Part shown: piece after piece, positions 45,768 to 55,772 of the stretch
How positions within the stretch are numbered: the stretch's first letter is position 1
How the letters are laid out: each line of letters opens with the position of its first letter
NCBI GenBank assembly: GCA_903813345.2
Contig: CAIIXF020000011.1
Coordinates: forward strand, 9,832,842 to 9,896,841
Length of the DNA: 64,000 bases
DNA from: Owenia fusiformis
Taxonomy: Eukaryota; Annelida; Polychaeta; Sabellida; Oweniidae
Direction of reading: 5' to 3'
Made by a program: the position numbers and the translations under genes
Notes under the pieces: model-generated
The model's database searches: none
What the model was told of the DNA's origin: nothing
What the model saw: the letters and a program-made list of their open reading frames with translations, nothing else

Positions 45768-46530
45768 CAGGGTGTCCGGAAAGTAAAGATACAAACACTC
45801 TAATTTTAAGAGATTTAGGTTTCTTGTAATGAAATTGCTACAGATTGTAGAGGAACCATATTACAATACATCTGCCAACTTTTATAGCATATAGTCTAAA
45901 CGTGTTCAAGTTACGATTGTCATGGTTACGGTGGTCAGGGGTATGCGGAGCAGTTCCATGATACCGCTAAATTGTCATAAATTGCTCGAATTTAACCATT
46001 TGAAACAGTGTTTATTATTGTATATCCTATCAATGTTTTGTTTTGTTCAATATTGTATTCTTGCTGCCGTAGTATTCTCTTTAGTATAATGATATCTTTG
46101 ATGCATATCATAACTATGTAATGTCACTTATCAGTCTAATCAAAGAAACATTATATAAGTGCTTAGAAAAAAGGTCCCTGGATTAATAGGAAAGTCAATA
46201 GTGCACCTCCACAATGCACCAATTCACAAAGCAAAGAAAACAAACCTTACAATTGAATGTCTTGACATTAAACCTTTTTGTACAATGGCCCATATTACAC
46301 TGATAATGTCCCATTGGACTTCTATATTAATGAATATCTTAGAGCAATATTTGTTAGAAGTTCAATATGAAAATGAAACTCTGCTTGAAGCCAATTTTAT
46401 CAGTAATCTGAGAGATGGACAGCAGCGGCTTTGTCAGGTCTTTGAATCTCTGGTCAAGATGCACCACAAATGTTTAGATAATGTTGGGAAATACATAATA
46501 CTGGATAAAAGTAGTAATGTCAAATGACCA
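45768..46530 (+). pseudogene. Mariner-like transposase remnant, catalytically dead
   Basis: TACAGGGTGTCCGGAAAGTA at 45769 is a typical mariner end. The frame 46159-46527 encodes SIVHLHNAPIHKAKKTNLTI, aligning to the H-D-N-A-P-H catalytic block, but the aspartate is His. The later Y-S-P-D-L-A-P-S-D block has decayed to ITLIMSHWT. The C-terminal pattern (H/R)KCLDNVGKYI matches the usual kC....G.Yf ending. The right terminal repeat was not found. Confidence 0.65.
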
Positions 46531-46534
46531 AATA

Positions 46535-47420
46535 ATGTTATAGTACTACTTCTTTTGCTGTTGTGGTACATAATTTGATGTATAATAGCAACAGATGATG
46601 GAGTGTCAAGATGATATGAGCAGGAGAAAAGAATTTTACAGTGTTAAAACATAAATATCACCTGTGATTTTTTTTAAATTTTTTAGTCAACTTTTAGGGG
46701 TCCCCCACAGCCTTTGAAGTTTGCCCATAGGCTTAACATTAGTGGGCGTCGCCCAAAATCGTACTTTATAGAAGCTTTTTTTCTAGTGATTTATTTATGT
46801 TGTTTGAAGAAAACCAACATTGTATATGATATGATTAGATGTTTAAATCATCAAATTACTCTGTTTCAGAGGCCTGGAACAAATGTAGAAAAGCTGATTT
46901 TTTAGTCATTTATTAGTCTCAGAGCAATATAACATGGAAACCTTCAATCGGCGGCACATAGGTATTAAGAAGAATATTGGAGTGAACCCCCGGGTGCCCC
47001 GGGTCTTACACCTTCTCTGGTGAACCTATTTTCGATATATGCATGTAGGTCCATTCAAAGTCGACATTTGAACCTTTAAAAAGCCAAATTTAGACTGAGG
47101 ATTGAAAAGGTTTTAAGATCTTTTATTCTCGGTAGACCGGAAGTAAATTTATGAGTCGAGTAAAAAGTGATAATGTTCTTTTTATGAAGTGGGGAAGTGA
47201 AAACAGCACTAATCTGCTAATAGAAGTCAAAGTAAGCATTCGAAGATTATTTAGAACCATTTAAAATCAAATCGACGGCAAAATTGAATTGACTGAAATC
47301 TTTATATGTTTTCTTCTTCATCTTCTTCGCGGACCTCAGAGAAGACACTTCCCGTTTAATAATCAGTGATTTTATCGATCAAAAAATATTTCTTTTTGAA
47401 TTTGTCCGATATCTGCTAAT
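46535..47420. other. No recognised feature
   Basis: AT-rich DNA in FAM162 intron 1. The frame 46714-46905 has no domain. Confidence 0.35.
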
Positions 47421-47423
47421 ATG

Positions 47424-48113
47424 CAGGGTCTGACCTTAACTTTTTTCACCAGTAGCAAGGATTTGCTACCTTCTACCAAAACAAGGAGCAAATTCCCATA
47501 TTCAGGTAGCAACAAAAATGCTCCAAGAAAACATTATCAGGTAGCAAATTGCTCATCAAATTCTATTCATGTCTTATAACGAATCCCCGGTTATTTCTCG
47601 CCTTTTTGCACTGAACGAAACTACCATTTTTTACGTTCAAGAGTCGTCTGAGAACAATTTGTGGTTTTTCAGACCAAAATCCGCATGTTTTCATTGAAAA
47701 TAGGAGAATGAATCATCTAATCCTTATAAAGGTAGTATAATCAATTGGGGGTGAAACAAATTATAGCGTATTCGTCGATGAAACATGTTATCGTGCAGGC
47801 AACATGTTTTCGGCAAGAAATTCTGTTTCGCTAAAGCGAGTAAAGTCCAATCAGTCATGTTGTCTTATTTTGTTTCATTTTGGGATCCGTATCAACCAAT
47901 CAGCGTTGAGGTTATATCGCTATCAGAAACGCGATGAAAAATATCGGGAGTGGTAAGTTCCATTGATTCTGTGTGATAGAAGGGTTGAAATACATGAGAT
48001 TCATTGCGTAAATTTGAGGTAGCAAGCATTTGCTCCCAGCCACAAAGTTTTTGGAGCAAAATGTGAAATCAGGTAGCAAATTTGCTCCTTGCTACCGCTA
48101 AGATCGAACCCTG
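47424..48113. mobile_element. 690-bp TIR element, 5-bp target duplication
   Basis: CAGGGTCTGACCTTAA at the left and its imperfect complement (reverse reads CAGGGTTCGATCTTAG) at the right. Subterminal GGTAGCAAATTTGCTCC and GCAAGGATTTGCTACC words also pair. ATATG flanks both ends (47419-47423, 48114-48118). Non-coding. Confidence 0.8.
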
Positions 48114-48224
48114 ATATGGTATATTTGTGCTGATTAATAATTACAAAATAGGTTGGGTATAGAATATGTCAAAGTCGTTTGATCTTGTCCCAGAAGCAAT
48201 ATTTCGTCATTTCTGTCGCCTGGA

Positions 48225-48392
48225 ATTCCTTTAAGGCTCTCTTGCAGAATTGGGTATCAAAATGCTAAAGAGCCTTAAAATGTAAGGCTCTTTAGCCGAA
48301 ATGCTAAAGAACCTTAAAATTTAAGGCTCTTTTTAGCATTTTGGTAACCCATTTGGCTAGAGAGCCTTAAATTTTAAGGCTCTCCAGGCACG
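48225..48392. repeat. Cluster of GAGCCTTAAA/TTTAAGGCTC hairpins
   Basis: AAGAGCCTTAAAATGTAAGG-CTCTTT, AGAACCTTAAAATTTAAGGCTCTTT and AGAGCCTTAAATTTTAAGG-CTCT each fold on themselves. CAAAATGCTAAAGAG and CTTTTTAGCATTTTGG close a larger hairpin. Confidence 0.75.
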
Positions 48393-48684
48393 GCCTAAAA
48401 AAAATAAAAGCGCCCACCTGGGTCACCTGCCCGCCTGTAAAATACAGGTAACCAATCTAAAACATATACATTTATCTAATACTTTTTGAAATATTACGCA
48501 TAAAAGGGAAGCATGGCACTGCTCAAGACATTTTGAAAGTCTCATGTTATTACACAGTTGCATACCCTTCTAATTGAAAGCCCATGATATTTACTTCCTG
48601 CGAAAGCTATTTAGATTTTGATATACTAGCTTTCCCACGGAGCATTTAGACAGCTGAATGATTTTGACCTTTGAAATCGAATTA

Positions 48685-50044
48685 AGGTGCTATGGAAGTT
48701 AACAGGAAATGACAAAACAGGAAGTGACAATTTTTTGCATTTTTAGATATTTTTTGAATAAAGATAACAGAGTTCTGGTTTGACCTCCAGTCAATTTAAC
48801 TATTTCCACATATCATTTACATGACCAGGATCACAATGTGCATGGTCAGAATGACCCTAAACATGATGAAATAACCTTTTTAGCCCTTTGAAAGTGTGAC
48901 TGAAAAAAAGCTAAAAGTAGGAGCGTAGGGATAGTCACTGAACAGAATCTTTTGAATTTTTCAGAAAATGTGCCCAATATAACGCTCTAACTAGTACTAT
49001 CTTTGAAATTTTAGAAAATTGTCTTAAACAAAAATGGCGGTCATAAAAAGGAAAATAGATCGCTTTTCAAATCAGTTTTTTCATTTTTTTTTCTTTTTCT
49101 ATGAATGATATCAAATTTTCAAAGATTGTATCATTTAGAGCAATATATTGGGCACATTTTGTGAAAAATTCAAAAGATTCTGTTCAGTGACCTTCCCTAC
49201 GCTCCTACTTTTAGCTTTTTTTCAGTCACACTTTCAAAGGGCTAAAAAGGTTATTTCATCATGTTTAGGGTTACTCACTTCGAGAGCCATGTTAGATTTT
49301 GAAACTTATGGCTCAAACGGAGAAGTGAACAGCTGATCAATAGTGACCTTTGAAATTGAATTAAGTCGATCCGCGGCTTACTTTTGGTCTCTAACTGTGT
49401 CTTACATCAGTATCATCAATCCGTGTAAGTATTGGAGCGCTGGAGTACTTCTTTTTCGATCAAGACTTGTAAATTGTTCATCGAGTTAAAGTTTTACAGA
49501 CCTATTTCCAATATGGCGGTTTGCTAGGTGCGAGATACGCAACGAACGAAATGAATTTTGAGAATTAGTTAGGTTCGGACAACCTCCGGAGATTTACGAA
49601 AATGTCCGAGCAGAAACCGCCATATTGGAATTTGGCAGTAAAACGATTCCCTTGACTAACAATTACAAGTCTTGATCGAAAAAGAAGTACTCCAGCGCTC
49701 CAATACTTACACGGATTGATGATACTGATGTAAGACACAGTTAGAGACCAAAAGTAAGCCGCGGATCGACTTAATTCGATTTCAAAGGTCACGATCATTG
49801 AGCTGTCCAAATGCTCCGTGGGAAAGCTATTATATCAAAATCCAAATAGCTTTCGCAGGAAGTAAGTTTAGGGTATTCTGACCATGCACATTGTGATCCT
49901 GGTCATGTAAATGATATGTGGAAATAGTTAAATTGACTGGAGGTCAAACCAGAACTCTGTTATCTTTATTCAAAAAATATCTAAAAATGCAAAAAAAATT
50001 GTCACTTCCTGTTTTGTCATTTCCTGTTAAGTTCCATAGCACCT
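48685..50044. mobile_element. Foldback element X, copy 2 (TA-flanked), inside Y
   Basis: AGGTGCTATGGAAGTTAACA at the left and TTAAGTTCCATAGCACCT at the right, with TA on both sides. The uninterrupted Y at 49351 reads GAATTAAGTCGATCCGCGG, which equals the rejoined flanks. Long arms match 12277-13728. It is itself split by the inner Y. Confidence 0.85.
49271..49865. mobile_element. Element Y, inner copy, inside X
   Basis: TTACTCACTTCGAGAGCC ... CGCAGGAAGTAA, flanked by GTTTAGGG on both sides (49263-49270, 49866-49873). The inner arms (about 110 bp, GGAGCGCTGGAGTACTTC) are near-perfect inverses; the outer arms are diverged. No transposase. The 8-bp duplication suits hAT, P or Mutator-like mobilisers. 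Confidence 0.85.
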
Positions 50045-50250
50045 TAAGTCGATTCGCGGCTTACTTTTGGTCTCTTACTGTGTCTTACATCAGTATCATC
50101 AATCCGTGTAAGTATTAGAGCGCTGAAAGAGCATTTGTAAGAGCTGTTCACTTCCCCGTTTGAGAGCCATAAGTTTCAAAATCTAACATGGCTCTCGAAG
50201 TGAGTAACATGATATAGTCTATATCACAAATCAAATCTGCATGTACATAC

Positions 50251-50470
50251 CAGGATCACCCACGTTTGAAGCCATCTCACTAGATGTATGGATTCTACCA
50301 AGACAGCACACTTGTGGAGACGACTTTGCTGGTTTATAGTTGATGCTGAAAGGTAAACAATTTCGTTGGGAAAGAAATTGTGCATGATTTGCAATTTTAC
50401 TGATACAGGAACTTTCTGACGAAAAGCATCGGCGAATTCCCAAAACTGTCCCTCTTTTTATGGCTGCCAT
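50251..50470 (-). CDS. FAM162: FAM162 (UPF0389) protein, exon 1 with start codon
   Basis: Starting at the ATG at 50470 in AAAATGGCAGCC, the exon encodes 73 residues and one base, ending at CCTG|GTATGTAC. The N terminus MAAIKRGTVLGIRRCFSSES is rich in Arg/Ser/Ala and lacks acids for its first 18 residues, as in a mitochondrial presequence; RIHTSSEMASNVGDP precedes the junction. The spliced frame continues into exon 2 without a stop. Presequence regions are poorly conserved, so membership rests on the phase match, position, strand and mitochondrial character rather than on similarity. No TATA box could be assigned upstream; the promoter probably lies in 50471-50660. Confidence 0.78.
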
Positions 50471-50659
50471 TTTAAATCCTTGTATAATCCACGTATTACC
50501 AGTCTTCGACTGCAGTCAGGGGGAAATATTAGACGAGGATGTCGGTATTTTATACTTTGCATATCACGTTCTTCATGTTTTGAGGTCAAACATTCAAACG
50601 GAAGTGGGGTTGTACTAAATACCACCTGAATCTCCCACAACTCTTTCATGTTCTATCAT

Positions 50660-50800
50660 GGTATGCATACCTGCCAACCTACCGTATTTTTACGGGAATC
50701 TACCGTAATTTTTTCGTTTTTTCCGTAAAAAATGACGAACTACCGTAAAAAATACCATTTTTCTCCCGTCTACCGTAATTTTTTTTTTAAGGTGACTGTT
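50660..50800 (-). repeat. ACGGGA-type repeat fragment
   Basis: GCATACCTGCCAACCTACCG then several TACCGTAA(T/A) words; the complement of the terminal part near 45180-45270. It lies upstream of FAM162 exon 1. Confidence 0.7.
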
Positions 50801-50884
50801 AACTTAATCGATTTTCAGAAAAAATTGAAAATTTCACAATCTTGAAATTTTCAAACTCTTCCTGAGAAGTCGTTTTTTAAGAAA

Positions 50885-51012
50885 TATAGACCGAAAAGCA
50901 GGGGTTATATTGTCGAATACACCCCGCAGGGCTAGGCACAAACTCTGTACCCCGAACGACCGAAGGGAGTGAGGGGTTCGAAAGCTTTATTACCCCTGCT
51001 CTGAGGTCTATA
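50885..51012. mobile_element. 128-bp MITE, TA-flanked
   Basis: TATAGACCGAAAAGCAGGGG at the left and CCCCTGCTCTGAGGTCTATA at the right; the centre has CCGAACGACCGAAGG. It is inserted in the LINE endonuclease fragment. Confidence 0.7.
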
Positions 51013-51034
51013 TTACGATTCGATTTCGAACATG

Positions 51035-51480
51035 AAAACTCACCAAATTGTTTCGAGATTTCTAGCTTTAACATTTCGAAAAAGAGCTGGTCATTGATTG
51101 AAAGGGCTACTTGCTGATTATCATTCAAAACCGCATTTACATAGTTTCTGATTGCATATTGATCAAATGTTTCTTTAATTTTGGATTTGACAATATCTAT
51201 ATATTGTTGATCTTTAAGAAGTGAAGTATTAAACTTCCAAAAACCTCTACCTCTATCGGGTAGATCTGTCTTCACAGATAATGTAATAATATTATGATCA
51301 GATCTATATGCCGGCAAAATATTACATTTTTGTGTCAAATTTATTATATCAGCAGTGCACAAAATAAAGTCTAATCTAGCCATCTGACGTGGATTTCGTC
51401 TAAGCCATGTAAATTTTTTCTCTTCCGAGTTAAGTTCTCGCCAAATGTCATTATGACGTGCACGGACCTCATTTATGGCC
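51035..51480 (-). pseudogene. LINE endonuclease C-terminal fragment (L1/Tx1-like)
   Basis: The minus strand encodes IWRELNSEEKKFTWLRRNPR, QMARLDFILC and AYRSDHNIITLSVK. The R...R.D(F/Y)(I/F)L and SDH motifs are the end of the apurinic-endonuclease-like domain of LINE ORF2. A linker GRGFWKFNTSLLKDQQYI follows, then part of the segment before the reverse transcriptase. It is cut at both sides: by satellite-like DNA at about 51480 and by the MITE at 51012. The longer open frame (51569-50877) includes those foreign flanks. Dead fragment on the same strand as FAM162, upstream of it. Confidence 0.85.
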
Positions 51481-51484
51481 ACCG

Positions 51485-52060
51485 GGTCCCAACATGCCAT
51501 GTTCTGCCATGTTGCCAAGTGGTAATATCTACAAGATGCAGTCACTTGGCATATACTTGTTAGTAACATGGCAATATTTTAGCAAGTACCTTTCTGACAA
51601 CATGCTACTGGTCTAGCATGTGAAAGACAGAGCAACTGGCTCAGCATGGCATGTTGAATGTGCAAGTGATTATTCAAGATTTATTCTAGATTGGACATGG
51701 CATCTTGTTTTAGCATGTGTACATGTATCAGAATGCGAGTACTGCCATGTTCGCAAGTTGGATGTGCATGTTGATTTTACATGTTGCATTGGCATACTTG
51801 CCATCTTATATTTGCATGTGTGCCATGTACCTTGATTCAAGTGATCCCAAGTTCACATCTTACCAAGTACAGCATGTTGTCATGTGATAAATATGGCTAC
51901 TGGCCGTAGCATGGCATGTTGGATGTGCATGTTATAATAATGTCCATTAATGCTCTACATGGTTCTACTTGCCATCTTGTATTAGCATCTGTACCATGTA
52001 CCAGAAATGTTGGTGGTGCCATGTGTGCATGTTACCAAGTTCAACAGACATAATCATTTA
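51485..52060 (+). repeat. Diverged CATG-rich satellite-like region
   Basis: Many CATGTT, GCCATGT, ACTTGCCATCTTG and CCAAGT words resemble the 91-bp satellite at 56.5-58.1 kb but without a clear period. Frames 51620-51835 and 52007-52228 are not genes. Confidence 0.5.
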
Positions 52061-52224
52061 TTAGTCCTGGCAATGATCTTTATTCATACATTGTATATGT
52101 GTTGGATGAACATTGTGTCAATGATACATCACACTGATATTTTACATTTTCTTATGCTGTATTTTAAACTTGACTCTATAACTTATATTTTTGCATTTGT
52201 CATGTTGTTTACATTATGTATTTT

Positions 52225-52312
52225 GTAGTTAGTTTAGTCTAAGTTATTTTTGTATATTGTACATTGTACTGACTAATATGTCATTGTGATGACATCTGAG
52301 TCAATAAGAGAT
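52225..52312 (+). repeat. LINE 3' UTR tail
   Basis: TGACTAATATGTCATTGTGA ... GAGTCAATAAGAG matches the 3' end of the LINE at 25185-26762. No coding part is attached. Confidence 0.6.
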
Positions 52313-52319
52313 GTTCGTG

Positions 52320-53760
52320 AACGCTGCTCCTGCCAAGTACACACTATATCATAAGGGTCTGGTACATTATCGCCGCTCCTGCCAAGTTGACCCTGTATCA
52401 TTAGGGTCTGGTACGCGATCGCCGCTCCTGCCAAGTGGACCTTGTATCATTAGGGTCTGGTACGCAAATTCCGCACCTGCCAAGTGGACCCTGTATCATT
52501 AGGGTCTGGTACGCGAATTCCGCACTTGCCAAGTGGACCCTGTATCATTAGGGTCTGGTACACGATCGCCGCACCTGCCAAGTGGACCCTGTATCATTAG
52601 GGTCTGGTACACGATCGCCGCTCCTGCCAAGTGAACCCTGTATCATTAGGGTCTGGTACGCGAATTCCGCACCTGCCAAGTGGACCCTGTATCATTAGGG
52701 TCTGGTACACGATCGCCGCTCCTGCCAAGGTGACCCTGTATCATTAGGGTCTGGTACACGATTGCCGCTCCTGCCAAGGTGACCCTGTATCATTAGGGTC
52801 TGGTACGCGAATTCCGCACCTGCCAAATGGACCCTGTATCATTAGGGTCTGGTACACGATCGCCGCCCCTGCCAAGTGGACCCTGTATCATTAGGGTCTG
52901 GTACACGATCGCCGCTCCTGCCAAGTGGACCCTGTATCATTAGGGTCTGGTACGCGTCCTGTGTCCTCAGTGGGTTGGTCAGGGTTAGGTAATCATTTAA
53001 AACCCCATCTGGTTTAATAGGGATGGGGTTGGTAATTAGGGTTAGGGTTAAGGTTACGGTTAACTCATTTCACTTTGCAGGAGCGGCGTTCATGTGCCAG
53101 AAGCTACTGATAGCGATCGCTGCTCCTGCCAAGTAGACCCTGTATCATTAGGGTCTGGTATGCAAATGCCGCTCCTGCCAAGTCGACCCTGTATCATTAG
53201 GGTCTGGTACACAATCGCCGCTCCTGCCAAGTGGATCTTGTATCATTAGGGTCTGGTACGCGAACGCTGCTCCTGCCAAGTGGACACTGTATCATTAGGG
53301 TCTGGTATACGATCGCCGCTCCTGCCAAGTGGACCCTGTATCATTAGGGTCTGGTACGCGTCCTGTGTCCTCAGTGGGTTGGTCAGGGTTAGGTAATCAT
53401 TTAAACCCCCATCTGGTTTAATAGGGATGGGGTTGGTAATTAGGGTTAGGGTTAAGGTTACGGTTAACTCATTTCACTTTGCAGGAGCGGCGTTCATGTG
53501 CCAGACCCTACTGATAGCAATCGCTGCTCCTGCCAAGTAGAACCTGTATCATTAGGGTCTGGTATGCAAACGTCGCTCCTGCCAAGTGGACCCTGTATCA
53601 TTAGGGTCTAGTACGCAATTGCCGCTCCTGCCAATTTGACCCTGTATTATTAGGGTCTAGTATGCGTCTTGTGTCCTCAGTGGTTAGGTCAGGGTTAGGT
53701 AATCGTTTAAAACCCCATCTGGTTTGATAGGGTTGGGGTTGGTAATTAGGGTTAGGGTTA
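52320..53760 (+). repeat. 49-bp satellite interleaved with TTAGGG-bearing spacers
   Basis: The unit GCTCCTGCCAAGTGGACCCT + GTATCATTAGGGTCTGGTAC + GCGATCGCC recurs every 49 bp (for example 52326, 52375). Three spacers (52967-53115, 53354-53520, 53650-53765) share GTCCTCAGTGGGTTGGTCAG and TTAGGGTTAGGGTTAAGGTT. Low divergence between units. The frame 52311-52502 is not a gene. Confidence 0.92.
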
Positions 53761-54540
53761 AGGTTAGAATTAAATTTTTTTATTATCTATTGACACAGAA
53801 GTTTATTGTATTTATGTAATTCATTTTTTTTATTTATTTCATATTTTTGACACACAAATCATGGTCTTAGGGTTACGTTACAGTTAAGGTTAGGGTTAAA
53901 TTCATTATTTGGTGTCAAATTCATTTTTTGGATTTTTTTGACTCCCAATTTTATTGTATTTATGGAATTCATTTCTTTATTTTTTTGACACACATATTCA
54001 TGGTCTTTTTGGGATGTTTTGACACAGTTTTGTGGTCTTGATGGAATTCATCTTTTTGATTGTTTTGATATTGCACAAGTTCTGGATATACCTCGTTGAG
54101 AAAACATGCAGTCTTCACTATTTTCCTTATTTTAAAGTCCCCATGTTAAGTTTGAAAATATCTTTTTATCATTCATTTACTATTTGTCGTGTTATTTTAG
54201 AGATTTTTTGAAAAAAGTTGTAAGCTTTTTTTTCTCACTTCAATATTTTAGCATATCAAAAATATTTTGCACCCGAAGTCAGATCTGCCAACCTGAAATT
54301 GGTTTTGAACGAGGTCATGGTGATTTATACTTGATTCTGTGATATGAAGAATAGGTTTTAGTTAAATGAAGAGGGAAAACAAAAGAATATGACAAAAATT
54401 AATGAGTAATAAGGCTGATTATTTGACAAGTTGGCCCTGAACAAGTATTATGAGGGTTCCTTTGCTCGCTCAGTTTTTACAGAAAAATACCTATATTTCC
54501 TTAAAAGAAAGAAGTCCAATAATCATTATAATTCTTTTAA
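53761..54540. repeat. AT-rich degenerate repeats, then unassigned sequence
   Basis: TTTTTGACACACA and ATTCATTTTTTTGATT-type words recur four to five times to about 54070, with more TTAGGGTTA at 53870-53910. From 54070 to 54540 nothing is recognised. Confidence 0.5.
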
Positions 54541-54745
54541 AATGCTGTAGATTTAGCTCAAACACGGTAGATTAAGGGAGATTTCAGTCAAAAATACGGG
54601 AGGTTATTACGGCCATTTTCACGGGAAAAAATGGATTCAAAAAAATTAAGGTACATTTTAGTAGAAGTACGGTACGGGAATTAACAGTAGTTTAACGGGT
54701 TAAAACGGTATGGGAGTTTTGTTATATTTACGGGAAAACAAAATA
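54541..54745 (+). repeat. ACGGGA-type repeat, decayed copy
   Basis: ACACGGTAGATTAAGGGAGA, AATACGGGAGGTTATTACGG and ACGGTATGGGAGTTTTG; similar to 44936-45270 but diverged. Confidence 0.6.
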
Positions 54746-54866
54746 TTTTTTCTCGCCTATTTTTGAACCAATTTTCTTAATTTTTCCCCAAAATCATGGG
54801 AGGATGAATGCTATGCATTGGTGTGAATTATCGCTTATTAGAATGTACATGTATATGTTGCTAACT

Positions 54867-55767
54867 CACGCGGTAGTATCTCTTCGGGACGTATCGAAAC
54901 CACTCCGTCCCGAAAAACCGTTAATTTGAATTTAAAACCTACCCCAGTGTTTGAAAATCAAGGATTGTGAGTCTCACACTTCACCGTTTTTCTTCAAACT
55001 TGTTCCGTACAAAGCTTCACAGAAATACCTTTCAGTCGATACATTGTTTTCGTGTACAAAGTACCTCGTTTTAGCGGCGTTTTGGTCCCCAGCTGCGAGA
55101 TAAAGCAAATTTTCATAACTTTCAACTGTAAGTCAAGTTATCTCGCCAGTCTTTTAGCCATTCTCGCTCATAATTTCAGAATGGACTCCCATTACAACCT
55201 TCCATCGCTACGTCTTGATTTTTGGGCATCAAACGCAGCAGTTTCTAAATCATCCACACATCTCTTAAAATTTGACTAATACGTCCCGTTAGAATGCAAC
55301 TCTACGTGTATAGTGATAGACTCGGCGGGGCGTAGTGGCAGATGACGGGACGTATTGGTCAGATTTGAAGCGATGTGTGGATGATTTAGAAACTGCTGCG
55401 TTTGATGCCCAAAAATCAAGACGTAGCGATGGAAGGTTGTAATGGGAGTCCATTCTGAAATTATGGGCGAGAATGGGTAAAAGACTGGCGAGATAACTTA
55501 ACTTACAGTTGAAAGTTATGAAAATTTGCTTTATCTCACAGCTGGGGACCAAAACGCCGCTAAAACGAGGTACTTTGTACACGAAAACAATGTATCGACT
55601 GAAAGGTATTTCTGTGAAGCTTTGTACGGAACAAGTTTGAAGAAAAACGGTGAAGTGTGAGACTCACAATCCTTGATTTTCAAACACTGGGGTAGGTTCT
55701 AAATTCAAATTAACGGTTTTTCGGGACGGAGTGGTTTCGATACGTCCCGAAGAGATACTACCGCGTG
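54867..55767. mobile_element. CACGCGG foldback element, near-perfect 0.42-kb arms, 5-bp duplication
   Basis: Left arm 54867-55289 and right arm 55345-55767 are almost exact inverses around a 55-bp loop. Ends are CACGCGGTAGTATCTCTTCG and its complement. TAACT flanks both sides (54862-54866, 55768-55772). Each arm has the same open frame (MYKVPRFSGVLVPSCEIKQI, at 55052-55279 + and 55582-55289 -). It arises from the inverted arms and matches no family I know. A diverged copy is at 15714-16124. Confidence 0.92.
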
Positions 55768-55772
55768 TAACT

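Larger units (their letters stand above)
48591..50207. mobile_element. Element Y, outer copy, 8-bp target duplication
   Basis: CATGATAT flanks both ends (48583-48590, 50208-50215). Ends are TTACTTCCTGCG and, reversed, TTACTCACTTCG, the same pair as the inner Y copy in opposite orientation. Element X is inserted in it at a TA. It lies in FAM162 intron 1 and its right flank is 36 bp from the exon 1 donor. Confidence 0.8.

Noticed and set aside
52320-53345. CRISPR-like regular repeat with spacers
   Set aside because: The whole 49-bp unit is conserved, so there are no unique spacers, and the DNA is eukaryotic.
55052-55582. Pair of near-identical proteins on opposite strands
   Set aside because: They are the two arms of one foldback element, not two genes; no known domain.
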